Source of the DNA: Zygnema cylindricum
Taxonomy: Eukaryota; Streptophyta; Zygnematophyceae; Zygnematales; Zygnemataceae
DNA length: 46,020 nucleotides
Reading direction: 5' to 3'
Assembly: GCA_037447655.1 (NCBI GenBank)
Contig: JBBHKE010001471.1
Span: forward strand, 90,865-136,884
Shown here: in pieces, positions 12,401 through 27,400 of the stretch
How positions within the stretch are numbered: position 1 is the stretch's first letter
Layout of the letters: every line of letters begins with the position of its first letter
The notes under the pieces: model-generated
The model's input: only the letters and a program-made list of their open reading frames with translations
Told to the model about the DNA's origin: nothing
Databases searched by the model: none
Translations under genes and position numbers: made by a program

Positions 12401-15400
12401 TTTCTAATGTCAAATGTCTCATGTCGAGCGATCATTTCATTGTCTCATCTCAATCTCGAAGTTATTAACACCTGTTAAACGGATAGCTGTGATGACAAAC
12501 TTAAAAACATCGTCAATTGCCCAGCTAACTAGAAAAAACAAAAATTTAGCAACGTTGGACAAAAAAAAAAGGTCATACACATCATCAGAGCGTTACACAA
12601 ACATTTCTTATTAGACGGTTATTTTTCTTTTGACAAAAGCGAATTGTCAAATAGAAGTTATAGATCTTTGACAATATACTGGACATGTCATCTTCTTTGA
12701 GTTTTGTAAATGTTACCATGCTCAGTCCGTAACAAGGAAAATACGAGGGATAAAAAGAGCTCACAGGTCTGCCAAATTTGTTAGGGTCTTCAATGATGGC
12801 AAAGGGCCGGAGAAAGCATTCAAACTCAAGTCCCTGCAAAAACAAGAAAGCCCATACTAAATCATAAGATTATAATGTCAAATATTATGGCGTATCGAAT
12901 AGCACAGTGCATTTAACCAAAAAACTAGGAATTGTCTTAAAGCTTTCTTAGACTGTTTGAGCCGGCGAGTTTGAAAAAAACAAGAAACGTTTGACAAAGT
13001 TCCAACACAATTCTGATATGTCAAACTCAATGTTTCAACCATTTTATCAATGCAATCGGATAACATATGGCAATGCGATAACTCACAAAAATATAAGAGA
13101 CGTTAGGTCTCCAATCGCTTCTGGCAAATTTCCTGCTAGTCCACACCTACTTAACCGCCTGGGAATCGAAGATACCATGAATTAAACCATTTGTATGCAT
13201 ACAACATATTTTATCTTCATATTTGGTACAGATTAAACCACCCAAAGAGCATTTTCATGAGATTTTGAACGTTGGGACAGTTTTTGTTGATGACATGACG
13301 CAAGTGGTTTTAATGGTTCATTATGTACAAAAAACATTGGGTAAAAGGTATGAACATGAAAGCTACTTTTGAAAATTACACCTCTAGATAATTATTCTCC
13401 ATTGTGTAAAAAAGTGATATGAAAGATTGTAATCACATAGTGATAAACTCAAACTACCTTTCACTCAATAATTTACAAAACTGTTTTGTCATCAACAAGA
13501 GAAATAAAAAATGGAATCACTCAACCAATGAAGTAAACAAATGACAACACAGAGATTAACATTCTCATTTTCCTTACAAAAAGACTCACGAGATGCACAA
13601 ATGTCAAAATAACTTACAAAAATACCAACGCAGTGGAATTGACAATCGACTTTGGAAGAAATCCTCCAAAGTTATTCCGACTTAAATCTCTGTAATGGCT
13701 CAATGCAAATAAGTTAAGCGGCTTTCGGATATTTTGACAATAATCAAGTTGCAACTCTAATACTGGAAAGCTGGTTGGTAAATAACTGGTGAGTTGTGAC
13801 TGAGGGAGAGAGAAAGAGGCAGAGGGAGAGGGCGAGAGAGTGGCAGAGGGAGATTAGAGAGGGAGAGGGAGAGGGCGAGAGAGTGGCAGAGGGAGAGTAG
13901 AGAGGGAGAGGGGAAGCTAGAAAAGAGAGATCTAGGGAAGAATGGGGACTCCGTTTTCAGATATACTAGCTACCCGAAAATGTTGGAAGATTAATAGATC
14001 ACTTTCTTCAGCTCTTTGAGCACTCTCCTAGGAATACACTCGATTTCCTCTTCGTAACTGGGAAAATAATTTTCCAGTTAAAGTAAGAATCTGCCCTTAC
14101 CTTCCAATGGTAAGCATCTATTTTAATCAGACTGAGGTGACAATCTAGTACTTCTCAGTGACTTCTGACAATCTTATGACATAACCTATTCTTTACAGTG
14201 GCTAGAGACAGTACTATTCCGAATAAAACCTGAGAAAAAAGTCTCTGCGTTTCCTTTGGTGAACCAACAAGGAAACTGTTAAAAAAATGATCAAATGAGT
14301 GAAAGTATAACAAGCGATTCAATGTTCAAAGCCATCCCATGAGGAAGTTCATCCGTCAACATTAAAGCCTAGTTGTGACTAATGGAAGTGAAACCGCAGG
14401 CAAAGAACCTTGATGACAATAAAAAACCGAATCTTCAACAACTTTATACATGCATGAAACTTGTCAGATTCACACTAATCAATTACTCCCATTTATCATC
14501 TTGGCCAGTATATAGAATTGATTTGAAAATATAAACTGCTTCTTTACTTATTTTAAAGCATCAAAACCAGCAGAAATAGATCAACCATATCTGGGAACAA
14601 AATAATGCCAACAAAAGGATTCCTTACAAATGGGTCAAAGTTCCATTGTCGAATAATTCAGAAGGAATGGCGTTGGTTAGCCTGTTGTCTTGCAGTCGTC
14701 TGCATTTTAAACCCACAAAAATTAAATGGTAGCTCTAACCTCAACTGTATCAGAATGGAAAAAATAAAATAATAACATAGTTTCTTCACCGCTAGGGACT
14801 GGTGACCATGTCAAGTAAATCAGAATCAAAAATAATTCACAAAAAAATCTTAGTGTCTTGACCATTTCCATGTCAAGTGTATCAAAATAAAATATTCCAC
14901 AAAAGTGTTCAGAATTTTACTCATGTTCAATCTGGAGATTTGTTGTGTTTTCTAACTCAATAGCAAAGGTTTCTGTTGATCGATGTTGTAAACACTTTCT
15001 AAAATACTAGCCTACAAACACTACCTTTTACCTAAGTTTTAACACATAAGAGCTCTCACTAAGACATCAAAGACTTAGCAGTTTTCCTTCGCGATCCCTT
15101 GACGCAGCAATAGGATACCACAGTAGAAAACATTGGTTACAGGCTTACGGGCTGGAGAGCATTTTCTAAAAAATAAACGTAACACTGCATACATATTGGA
15201 CATGGTCACACAACTCATTAGCAATTCAACGTCATCATTTCGTTTGAATATTCCTGTAGCTTACAAGTCTTGGACAACAACGTTTTTGAACTCGGATGGA
15301 ATATCACCCGTGAATAAATTGGAGTGCAACCATCTGCACGATAAGGATAAGGGATTTTGAAAAAGGTCATTGTAAAAACACACAAAGTCCCAGTGAATCC

Positions 15401-18400
15401 CAGTGAGTCCCAGAAAATTCAACGCTTTTCAATCGAATAGTTAGATAACCACAAATAAAAAAAAACTGCATACTGAAAATTTGCAATTCCACCCTAGTAC
15501 TCTCTCTAAACAATATAATATCATGGGGCTAGAATTTACTTCCATACTTTCCTCACTTTGACCTCACTTTCTCTCATCTTTCTGGCTTTGGTATTATTAT
15601 GTTGAGTCTGCTGACTTAAAACAAACAGACTTGAGGTTTTGGAGCCTAAAGGGTCACTGTCAAGTGTTTTTCGGATTTTTTTTCCGTTCGCATCCATCCA
15701 TGTATGTCCACTCAAATGAATTTTGCCAAACACTTTTATGGCAAAACTAAATATTTGGCTCCAATTTCTAACACCCGTTAAAAATAAAAATGTCGCGGGG
15801 GCAAATTGTTTTTGTGACAAAATGGAAGGACCCCAAAAAAATGAAGGACATGGCTGTAAATTTTTTGGATTTTGGCCCCTACCAACTATGCCAAACATTT
15901 ATCAATTATACCCGAATTTAAAATTATTCAAAATTTTGTGCCCGTATTTGAGGAATGCAACGAGTGTGGATTTGTATTGAACAAAACTCACGATTAATCA
16001 GCGACTTCCGTGTTCAAAAAGAATTGATAATATCGATTTGCGTGTGATTTAAAATTTTCAGTATAATTTAGTGTTTAAATTTAATAAATTTCACCCGTTT
16101 TTTGGACACAAATTGAAACCATTTCCTGTGCTACAAAATGTTTTTTTTCTGCCACACACAACAGAGTCACATGACTGTGATGTGCTATTATTGAGGGAAG
16201 AAGTATAAAAAAAACTGTGTAATTTTTTGACAAAACGACTCATACACTCAATTTCCCACCAACTGAAAAGATCATAAATAGATCAAAACAAACCATAAGA
16301 ACTTGTGAAAAAATGTGTACCGCAAGTGTAAAGACTTGGCCCAAGTGGAAGCTTTTCTTAATTTCCAAGTCAACCAATCACACTACGAGAAATATATAAC
16401 ATTTCCCCAAACGGTCACGTCTCATATCCTCATATATGGCATAACTTACAAACGTTCAAGTGCTGGTGCCAAACTGTTTGAAATATTCCCAGTGAGTTGA
16501 TTATTGTTTAACCGCCTGCATAGTACGTCACATGAAAATTCTGAGACGAAACACAAAAATCAGTTCTCTTTCGAAATACTTTTCTATTTAAATGAGTGTG
16601 ATGAGCCAGGTTCAAACCACAAGAGAGTCGTTGATATTAAAATGCGATAAACATTATGATGGGTAAAAAAGAAACATACAAGTCCGCCAAAGAAGAGGTA
16701 TGTATGCTTTTGGGTATGGTCCCATTGAGTTGATTATATGACAGGTCCCTGAATTCAGCAAAAACAAGGGAAACAGTTATTTAGCAATGATTCAAGTTTT
16801 AAATTTATCGTCCAATCTGTTAGAACACAAATTTTTACTGGAGCTCGCATTATTAGCCCTTGATAGCCTGGGTGGTTCACCCAGGATGAGCATATTGGAC
16901 CCTATTCACACCATTGCTTAGCCTGTGTGTTATTATTCAAATTTAGCCAAGTATTTTTTAAATGAAGGTATTAAAACCTTGTTTATTCTTAACATTAAGT
17001 TTAGAAAGAAAGAAAAAAAAAACTCTTAATTTATCAAAACTCTGTCAGTTCTAAATTATTAGACATATGAAAGTCGATGCCAGAATTTTCTTGGGCTTCG
17101 TTTATAATTTAGAACCCATAAAAAAGAAAACCAACCTATTTGGACTTATTATTTTCAATTTGCAGATTTGGGATGTTTTTGTCGCGCTACTGGAACATAA
17201 ATTCGCCAGAAAGTTTCAGCGAAAGTGGTAATAGCGTCCAAAAACGTGGTTTTGATTCTCATTGTTTTTTGAATGGCGTGGAAAAATATCCATTTTATTT
17301 TTATGTCAAATGAGTTATAAGGACTTAACATCATTATATCACTTTTTTTACATCTGGCTTGGGCCAAATTTAGTCGATTTTTTTGCCTTTGGGAAAATTG
17401 GTCAGAATTTTTTCGCAAACTGCAAACAACAAGTATTAGTAGGTCACATCTCAAAATATATGGATTTCTTCATTTTTTACTAATAAAGCAAATATTCTTC
17501 TTCTTTTCTTCACATTTTTGGTACACTAGCCATTTTGTTATAGCTTAAGAGTCGCGTCCCATGACTATTTTTCACGGATCTACTTTCACGGTATGATTCA
17601 AACATCATACTCGTCATTGAGCCAACAACCAGAATATGACTACTTACCAAAATCTTGGGAAATTGCTCAAAAAAGACAACCTAGCCTAACATGTTCCGCT
17701 TTTGCTTTCCCGAAATGACAAAGTACTTGAAAGCATGGCGAGTGTATATTCAATTAATAAAATGAAACATTCCTTAATAGCAGGCAACAAAAACCTGTCT
17801 GGAAAAATCCTGAGGATTGGACATTCATGGCATCGAAACTATAAATCAGAAAAAAAAAAATGGATTTGTTTTTCATTAGTGTTAGAAGAAATTGAATGCT
17901 TGTTTGATAATAAAAGAAGGTAAATTACTAATCACTAACTTTAAACATGTGTGTCAATACCAAATTTGGGTTGTACAGACATATAGCACTACATTCATAC
18001 AGAGAAGCCTACAGCGTTTAGCTGGCGGTATGAGTAGAAATTGATAATGTTTAATGAACCATACTAAGGCATTACAGTGAAAGTTCACTAAGATTCCTAA
18101 AAATGAAAACAACTAAACAACAGTAGGTTCTTGAAGTAGACATGGAAGCGTTGGAAAATGACACACTCCTTAATAAACCCTTCAAAACGCGTAAAACGTC
18201 AAAATATAGTGGCAAAAGATCGGATGGCATAGGTACAAGAAGGCAAAATAACTATATTTTCAGCACCTCCCTGTAATCCCTACGAACAAACTAAAAAATC
18301 AAATTTTGGACTCCCAGATGCTTACAGGGTAAGTAGATTTTTTAGACTGCCAATTTTGGTCGGAATCGTTCCAGTCAGGTTATTCCCATGCAAATCACTA

Positions 18401-21400
18401 GAAGGAGAAAGAAACAACAGCAACGCACTCAGAGTTAGTTAGATGTAAACTCATGAACAGTATGTAAACAACGGGGCTTAATCCATCATTATGGTCAAAT
18501 AATATTCAGCTTTATTTAGCCATCAAAAATCTACAGTTTATGGGCCAGGAAACCAGAATTTAACTCTCCTTGAAATGACCCAACACATCTCCAACAACTG
18601 TAAGACAAAAAACAAAAAAATGAAACTTGTGTTATTGTATTGTCAAGTCCATGCGAAAGGAGGAGAGGTAAAAAGTGGGAAAAGGGAGGTGGTGAAAGGG
18701 AAGTGGGAGAAGGGGAAATGTGGGCTAAGGTGGTAAAAGGTCTGGTAGGAGTTCCATTTACACGTAAACAAAGAGGAGGAGATAGGAAGTCGAAAGAGAG
18801 AGTTGGTCAGAAGGGAGGTGGCAGGAGGGAGGTTGGAGGCTGAGGTGATACGTACTGTAAGGAGGTCTGGTAGGATGTCACACTTACACAAAAAGAATCT
18901 ATGGAGATAAGAGGTTCCATTTCGACATGAACAAAATTTATGAGGGTAGAAGATTCTTTTGACAAATAAATCAATTTGCATATGAGTACAGGAGATTCCT
19001 TTTCCACATGAACAAAAGTTCATGGAGTTGGGAAGTTCTTTTTAGACATAAACAAGATTTCATGGATGTAAAGCTCACAGTTTTAACAATGATGCCATAT
19101 TCACTATCTCCGAAGGTATTGATCCTTCCAAGTCACATTCCGCAAAAACCCTGTGCCCAAACATAAATGCCTGTTTAGGATAAGTTTTTTTGCCGTCATA
19201 CAATTTTGAGCGGTCCCATATTCAACATTTCATTCAAGTTGAGGTTTACTTGACGATGTGAATTGCTCATCATCATGTAGAAAATCATGATGTAACCACC
19301 CACAAAAGCTCACTGCGTAAAATTATTACCTCGCAATGAGGATGCACTCAAGTAATGTAATGCATACAACTGCAATGTGGCCTTCATTTTGCACCAGACT
19401 ATCACACAAACGAGAAGTAATCGGAGACACAACTTATTTTTGGAATAGCGATGCTTGGTTACACTTATGAAAGGAGAAAGGGCACTCACAAAGTCTCAAG
19501 TTTGGTAAGATTGGTAATATTTATTGGAAACTGACCACCAAAGTTATTATCAGACAAGTCCCTGCGACAATAACAAAAGTAACCAGGCTTTATTGTCGAT
19601 GTAATTGCAGGTTTTACTGGCTTTATAATCAATATTATCGCAGGTATTGTTGGCGTGATTCTCAATATATTTGCTGGTTTTAGTAGTTTACTGCCAGTAT
19701 AACTGGAGGGTTTTACTGTCCATATAGTTTTAGATATGATTGGTTTTCTAGTCAATATAGTTGCAGTTGCTGTATCCTTACCAAGTTACTAACGTAAAAC
19801 AAACTAGTTCGATGAGATGGAGAGAAAGATTAAGAACTTCAAATGTTACTCTGAAAATAAAATTGCATATGAACATCAGCGATTCTCCATGGCCAAGTGA
19901 ATAAAGATGCATTAACATCAGAGCTGGAAGCTTTTGAAAATTAGGTTTATTTCCCGACGCATATAACTTCACTGGTATTATAGGGAAAATCCGAACCTAA
20001 CATTGTTAGGGAGAAAACAGGTTTTAAGGGAAACCGTAAATTACGAAAATATTGCTAGCGTTCAAAATAAAAACGGAAAAAAAATGTAAGTATCGTCAAA
20101 GGTAAGGAGCTTAAACATGAGATTGTCACAAGAAAAAAATATTCTACAAATTTGCCAAACATTTGCAGTTGCAACCAGATTTTAAAGAGTTCTGGATTCA
20201 ATGAAATATAAATTTGTAAGATCAAAGTCGTGTAGCGATATTTTTGGGTATCTAAAAGTCAACGATTTTTATCACAAAATTTGACGTTTTGTACCTATAT
20301 TTTAGGTAAAACCTAGACTTATCGTTTTCAGTCGATTTTTGTGGGGAAAATCATTTCTTTTGTGTGTTGATGGAAGACAATCCAACGAACTTTTGCAAAA
20401 AAAATCATATTTTTTGCAAAAATGGACTTAGTTATAACGATAGTCATCGTGTTACGACGCGGTCTTGAAAGAAACATTTGGGGCGCTCATTCGGCATTCC
20501 TGTACACTTGGGGAATATTCGCGTTTATTTTAGGGTTTAGTACTGTTGCAGACCAAAATAACGCAACACATTTGCACCGTGTCATAGAATTTGATCAATA
20601 GTTCGATCGATGTTGATTGTACATTAGAGTGGCGATCAAACATAGGTGTAAAAAGTGGGAACAGGGGAAACGATATTCCTGAAAAATGTTGTACAGAGTT
20701 TTCCGAACCCATATCTACTAAAAAACAACAATGATTTACAGAAGCTCAAAACAGGAAATGCATAAGCAGGAGCTTTTTATTTTTAATCATAAGAAAATAA
20801 AAACGTCAAACTCTATAATTTTAGTGACGGATATGACGAATGGGATTCTACAATTTCCAATATTTTTACGCGTATATGCCCGAATGGCAAAAATTAAGAA
20901 ACCGGAGAGGGAAGGGAGGGAAGGGAGGGAAGGGAGGAAAGGGAATGGGGAAGAAGAGAGAGGGAGCGGGAGAGGGAGTAGAAGAGGGAGGTGGAGAGGA
21001 GGGTGAGAGGGAGGGCGATGGGTAGGAAGAGTGGGGAGAGGCAAAAGGGGAGCGGGAGAATTAGAGAGGGACAGGGGGGGAAAAGGAGTGAGAGGAAGAG
21101 GGAGAGGAAAGAGGGAGAGAGGGAGAGGGAGAGGGAGGGGCAGAGGGAGATGGAGAGGGAGAGGATATGAGAGAGGGATAGATAAATTACGGAAATGGAA
21201 AAAGAAAGAGAAATAAAGAGAAAGAGGGAGAAAAGGAGAAAGGGAGAGAAGAGAGATGAGAACGAGAGAGAGGTAAAGTGGGAGACGGAGGGGGAGAGAG
21301 AGAGATGGAAAACAGCAGAGTAAGATGTAATGAGAGGGGGGAAGAGGTGGGTGAGAGAGAAAAAGAAAGAGGACAGGGGTAGAGAGGAGAGAGGGAGGGA

Positions 21401-24400
21401 GGTAAGGAGAGATGGAGGGAGGGAGGGAAAAAGGAAACGGAGGAGGGAGAGAGGAATGGCGAGTGAGAGATTAGGGGCAGAGACGGAGAGAGATGGAGAG
21501 AGAGGAAAGGAAAGAGGGGGAGAAACGAGGGGGATAAAAAAAAAGGAGAAGGAGAGAGAGGGAGAAGGAGAAAGAGAGGGAGGGATGGAGGGAGAGAGGT
21601 AGAGATGGAGGGAGGAGGAAGGAGAAGTATCTAGTGGCCAAGCAGGTTGGTGGGGGAGAGGGAGAGAGGGGGAGAGAGGGAGAAGGGAGGGAGAGGGGGG
21701 GAGAGGGAGGTGGAGGGAGTGGTATGGACAGAGAGAGAGAGAGATTTAAAGATAAAGGCGGGGTAGAGGAGATGGAGAGATGGGGAAGAAGAGGGAAATA
21801 CATATAGACAGAGAGAGGAGGGAGGGAGGGAGGGAGGAAAGGAGGGAGGAAGGCGAGGAGGGAGGCTGGATGGAGAACGTGAGGAGAAGGGGGTATGGTG
21901 GGAGAGGGGGCGGGTGAGGACAAGGAATGAAGGGGAGAGGGGGGAGATGGATGAAGGGATATAGCGAGAGAGAGAGGGAGAGAAAAAAAGGGTGGGTGAG
22001 AGTTGGGGAGGGGGGAAAGGAAGGAGGGAGGGAGGGTGGGAGAATGGAAAGGGGGTTTAGAAATAAAGATAGATAAGGCAAAGAGAAGACGAAATAGTTT
22101 GTCTGTTATTTGTGGTCCGATTTCCCGCGTTAAGGGTCAACTCCTTAGCGTCAAGCGACAAAATAGCTATTTTAGCAGCCATTTCTTTGGCATGAGGTTT
22201 GAAATTTATTGTTCATGGTCGCCAAAAGGAGAAAAAACAATGTTTCTTGGGTAAAACAAACTTCTTTTAGCTAACAGCGTCGCTGTACCAGTCACTACCG
22301 AGATTTGGAAGTGATTAGGTTATTCAACGTATAAAGTTGCACTTGTTCTAGAATCTCTACCGTCTGTGTTGCAGAAATTTGGACAGCCATGACGTCATGA
22401 AGTTATTTTTACAATAAATGCACAATTACATACGAAAAAAAACGTTCATTGCGGTTCTGGAAATTGACTCGAAAACCTGCACGTGGATATGTATTTGGAT
22501 TTTCTTTGAAAGGTAATTATAGCAAAACTGGCGATCATTTCAGTTGTGAACGTACTTTATAGGCTTTTAGGTATTTTAAGTCCATTCTTAACTGTACTTT
22601 GAACAAATGGCAACGAGGGTTGAAGATTGAGAAATACACTTACAAGTATACCAACTCGGTACATTTGGAAATGTCGGAAGGAATGCCACCAGTAAAGAAG
22701 TTATTGCCTGCAGACCTGCATGTTGCTCAAGAAGATTCGGGTTTTGTAAAATGTGCAAATAAAATTGTGTCATACAAAAAGCAAGAGTTGACACTTGATG
22801 GCCGAGGTATTGTGCACAAATTTGCAGGTGTTTTTTAACAAATCTTTACTTTATGGATTTCATCCAATTTCAATATTGTTTAAACACATAAACATATGTT
22901 TATGTGTGTGTGTATTATTTGTGAACATGTATTCTTCTTTTACATTTTTCCCCGATATGTTTATAAAATATCAAACGCCAAATATTTTGAATAATTTCCA
23001 ATAACAAATTTGGAGAGTCAACCAATCATATTTTTGCCAGTGTATTTTTCTAGACATTTTAAGAGAGATGTGTTTGTTCAAAACCGATTTTTTGTCAAAG
23101 TTTTCAGCTACAAATCCAAATCTTGTCCAAAACGACTAAAAATGGATGAGGTAAAACGAACTCTAAGAAACTTCTATCTCAACAAACGCTAGTAGTGTTG
23201 GGGTTTATTTGACGGCTCGACTTGGCACCTAAATTGGGGTCACTTTGCTTTTGTAAAACATAAATTTTAGGTTCTAGAAACTGGTTAAATCGACCTTTGT
23301 CCGGTAGTTTTCCGGGAAAACACCTCACTTTTTGAAGTTACAATTCCAACAAAATAAAAAACATTTAACAAACTACATATATGTTCCAATCATGCCTATG
23401 CAATCACTATTGTAATTTTGTGTAGAAATAAAGCTTTTTATTTTAATCATCATAAACACTCCCAATGACCAAATATTAAAAAAGACACAATCATATTCCC
23501 GTATCCTCTAATATTCGGCATCCCGAGAGTGGAAAGGAAAACAATTTGAAAAGGATAGGGAGACGGAGAAAACACGAGAGGTAGAGAACTCATGTGTCCC
23601 TTTTTTGCTAATCCATCGCTCACCCGTATCACTTCTCTCTCACTAGGCTAAATTTGACATTACCCCAGGTCCCCCGTTCCTTTTTCCCTTCCCCCCACTG
23701 GCACCTTTCCCTCCTTCCCGCTAAATCGGAAAACCTCAATTCTTACAGACACGTGGTTATGAATTTTTGGCTCTCGGCAATGACCACTACGAGAGAACGA
23801 ATCAATAATAAATGAGCACACAAAAATGGACTGTCACATGTAAATGTGAAACTATTTTGCAAAAAAATAATAATCTTAACTGATACATTTAAGAAGTTTA
23901 TGAGAGAAAAAAATATTTGTAATTTTCTCCGTTTTTTTGTACTTTACTATAAATTTTTTTTTTTGAAAAACCCCAACCTAAGCGGAATTCGTGAAGTTTA
24001 AAATGAAAACAACAATCATGGACTCGAAATTTCAATCTATGGTATTAATGCTTTATATTTTTATTTAACTTATTTTGTGCGTACATTTTTTCTTTTTTTT
24101 GCAGTTTTGAAACTTTTTCTTTACTGCACAACAGTATATTCAAAGTTACGAATCATGATTCTTTTGACTTTTTTTATCATCGGTGTGTACTCCCACCAAT
24201 GATGATAATGGATAAATAATCTAACTGTAAAATGCTTGACTAATAGAATATTTTACTAAACAAGAACAACAATATCTGAGTTCCTACTATAATGTCAAAC
24301 AGAGTAAAATAGCAATTGCATCTTAAGCCAAAGAAACTTGGTTGGAGGACTGTCAGACCATGTAGGAACTTATTAGTTACAAGATTAAAGTATTGGAACA

Positions 24401-27400
24401 ATACAGAAAAGCTCTAAACAAAACCAAAAAGAGTACCACTTACGTATGGATTATAGGGAACAAGCAATATAGAAATTGCTTATTCCAAAAACCAAGGTAG
24501 CATGCTGCAAATAATTCAAGGATTCAAGGATGGGAACTTACAGTGAAGTTAATTGTCGGAGGTTAGAAAAATCAGGGAGTGCACCAGTTATGCTATTCAT
24601 TTGTATTTCTCTGCATTTTGGGCAAATGAGACGAGAGAAAGTTACTGGATCTTTCCATCGCACAACACAATAAGTACATATGTCCACCGCATAATGGTCT
24701 TATTATAAGTATGCAACCGCGCATATTTTCACAAACAGTGATAGTAACATATTGATTGGTTGTAGATTGCGATAACGTCAAGATGAGAAAATTAATACGA
24801 GCAACATATGCTCACCATGAGGTTCATGGAAACGGAAGGTCAATCTCAAAAAATAACAGATGCAAGAAGTTCTGAAAATTGAAGACACTCACAGTTCCGT
24901 CAAGTTTTGTAAAGCGACCAAAGAATCAGCTGAAGTGAGCTTATTATCTGCTAGGATTCTGCAAAATTTACAACTTGCAAAAAATGTCACAATCAGGAAA
25001 AATGACATCATTTTTTGTTCACATGGATGAAAGTCGCAACTTGGGTACATTCCTGCAAGAAGATTGCATATCTACACAAACAAGACATTTTAAAGGTCAT
25101 GTATTTAGAAATTGACCAATAAATTCAACTAATTAGCACCCACCTTTTGCATCATTTTTAAAATTTAAAACTTGGAATTTCCTAAAATTACCAGCAACCA
25201 ATAAGAACCTGGGGAACAAAGTTGAATTAAAAAACTTACAAGCTTTTAAGATTTGTAAGGGAACTAACTTCGGAAGGAAATGAAGTCAATTCATTTCCTG
25301 ACAAGTCCCTGAATATTGCATCAACATTTGCATTGGTGTACTAAGTCAGATAGACTACAATAACAGGAACAAAAATTTGTATTACTGTCACAAAGTTTTA
25401 GCATTCAACGCAAACATAACAAAACCAGTTGTATTTCTGCTTGACGATTTTCTCACAATTTTTCAAGCATAGTAAAATTGCCAATTGCTTCAGGTATAGC
25501 TCCTGCGAGACGATCCTCTTTCAAAATCCTGCATAAGGTTCATCAAAAAAAATAAAAAAATTAAGCTGTCATTTATTGATTTTGCTACATCAAATACGAA
25601 AATATAATCAGCCAACCGGTAATGTGTTCAAAAGCTTGTGTTGCATTTATTGTTACATTTACTATTCCAATTTTTGCATGCTTTAGCATATTATTGTAAG
25701 AATCTTTACTCTGTGATTTTTTCCTCTTTACCTTCTTGTTGAGAGTAACTTCGTGATTTGTCATTTTCACTTTGTCTCTTTCTCATGTGTATATGATTCG
25801 TCACCCTGCTGTTTTGTCTTCTATTCTAATCCGTATTTTTTACGTACTCGGAATACAGATTATGTCTTATCACGTAATCAAAGATTTAGCTCTAGGTTCT
25901 TTGATAAAAGTTAGGATCGTTGTACTACACATAAAAGATATAACTTGCACAGCAGAAGCTTCAGAAAATATTGTCACAAATAAAGGTCACAGTTCACAAG
26001 AGATTACATCCACCAAATATAGATTTATTCACCGAAGGCTTTACATTACAAACTCTCACTCTCACTCTTCTTAGTTACTCATATCCCTTCCTCTCACTCA
26101 AACACTTACCCTCACTTCTCACACTTACTTCCTCCTTACTCTTAACTCTAATGCATCTCTTTGTCAGACTCCTAATATTTTTCAACTCAGGCTTCGCCTT
26201 AAATAAGAGCTCAAAGGAAGACTTATCCTGCACGACTTCTTCCACTAACTTCACACTGACTCCACAGACACAAACCGGACGCTCAAGCGCCGAAACCAAA
26301 AGTGGGCGCCTAATAAAATATTAGTGCGCCGAACTTAAACGTGCGCTGAACTCAAACATCGTACCACGGTCCTACGCACTAAATGACTTAACAGCCGTAC
26401 AGTACTAAACGACACTAAATGAATGTAACCGTCATAAAACTTATACCAAACGAAACTTAACAATAACGTGAACTACAACTTAACTGAACAGAAATTTAAT
26501 CTAGCACAAACTGAACTTCAACGTGACTTCGGCCAATCCGCCGATTCACCCAATATCCTACGATTCTTCACGTCTTTTTACATAGTGCAGAACAGACTTT
26601 GTTTGACCAAAACATAATTTTGGCCCCACTTTCAGTGCTCACTTTACGTGAAAATGTCTCCTATATAATGAGGAGAACTTCCTCAAAAGATATTTATTGA
26701 AAACTGAGGGATACCAAAAACCTATCTTTGTTTTTTTTTTGTCATGGATGCCAACAGAATATGTTATGGGCTTCTACGCAATCTTCCACTTCACATGCAC
26801 ATGACTGTCAAAAAAATTAGTGGAAATATCACATGGAACATCTTTTTAAAAGAGAGTATTTATGGTCATTAACTAATGCCTCTGAGGAGCTACCTGCAAA
26901 TTATACCAATTTTGTTGAGGCCGAAGCAGCAACAGTGCTCCTTTCTCAAGCTACATGGCGTAAGAGCAATGTCATTGCCCACTCTTAGTTTTTTTTATTG
27001 TTGAGCCAAGGTTTATTGACTTACTTAGTGACTTAATGTAGCTCCTAGGCTTTGACTCTATTGGAAAGCGCCTACAATATTAAAACTTGGTCAAATATTT
27101 TTCCGTTATGTCATAACTTTGCCACTCTCAAGAACTTCCAAATAGTTCATGTAAACAAATATTTTTGGTGTTCATTACAGATGGTCACTTTCGTGTCCTT
27201 AACTTCCTTTTCATCGCTGAGGCTAAGTTACCATAACAATCCTAGGTGGTTTGCGTGCCATTTACACATCTTTTTTGTCCACTCTTGGTCGATCTTCTAT
27301 CTATAGTGTTGTTTTTGATCTGGTGACTCGTCTCTTGTAAGAGGAAACAAAACATTGTTTTTATTTGTCCAATTTCAGTGGTCATACTTTGTTCTCCTGT

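Noticed and set aside
15536-15898. 120-codon minus frame
   Set aside because: No recognisable motif, no splice context with the receptor, and overlapping open frames on the other strand.
17702-17923. Forward frame with GNKNLSGKIL, resembling an LRR
   Set aside because: Only one short LRR-like word, on the strand opposite to the receptor, without splice sites or neighbouring repeats.
19895-19990. Minus-strand KLYASGNKPNFQKLPAL as an LRR exon
   Set aside because: No acceptor in the needed phase and the leucine spacing is off; it may be a relic but the evidence is too thin.
20731-22254. Several forward and reverse frames of 60-150 codons
   Set aside because: All lie on the 1.15-kb polypurine tract and consist of Gly, Arg, Glu, Lys or Pro, Ser, Leu runs.
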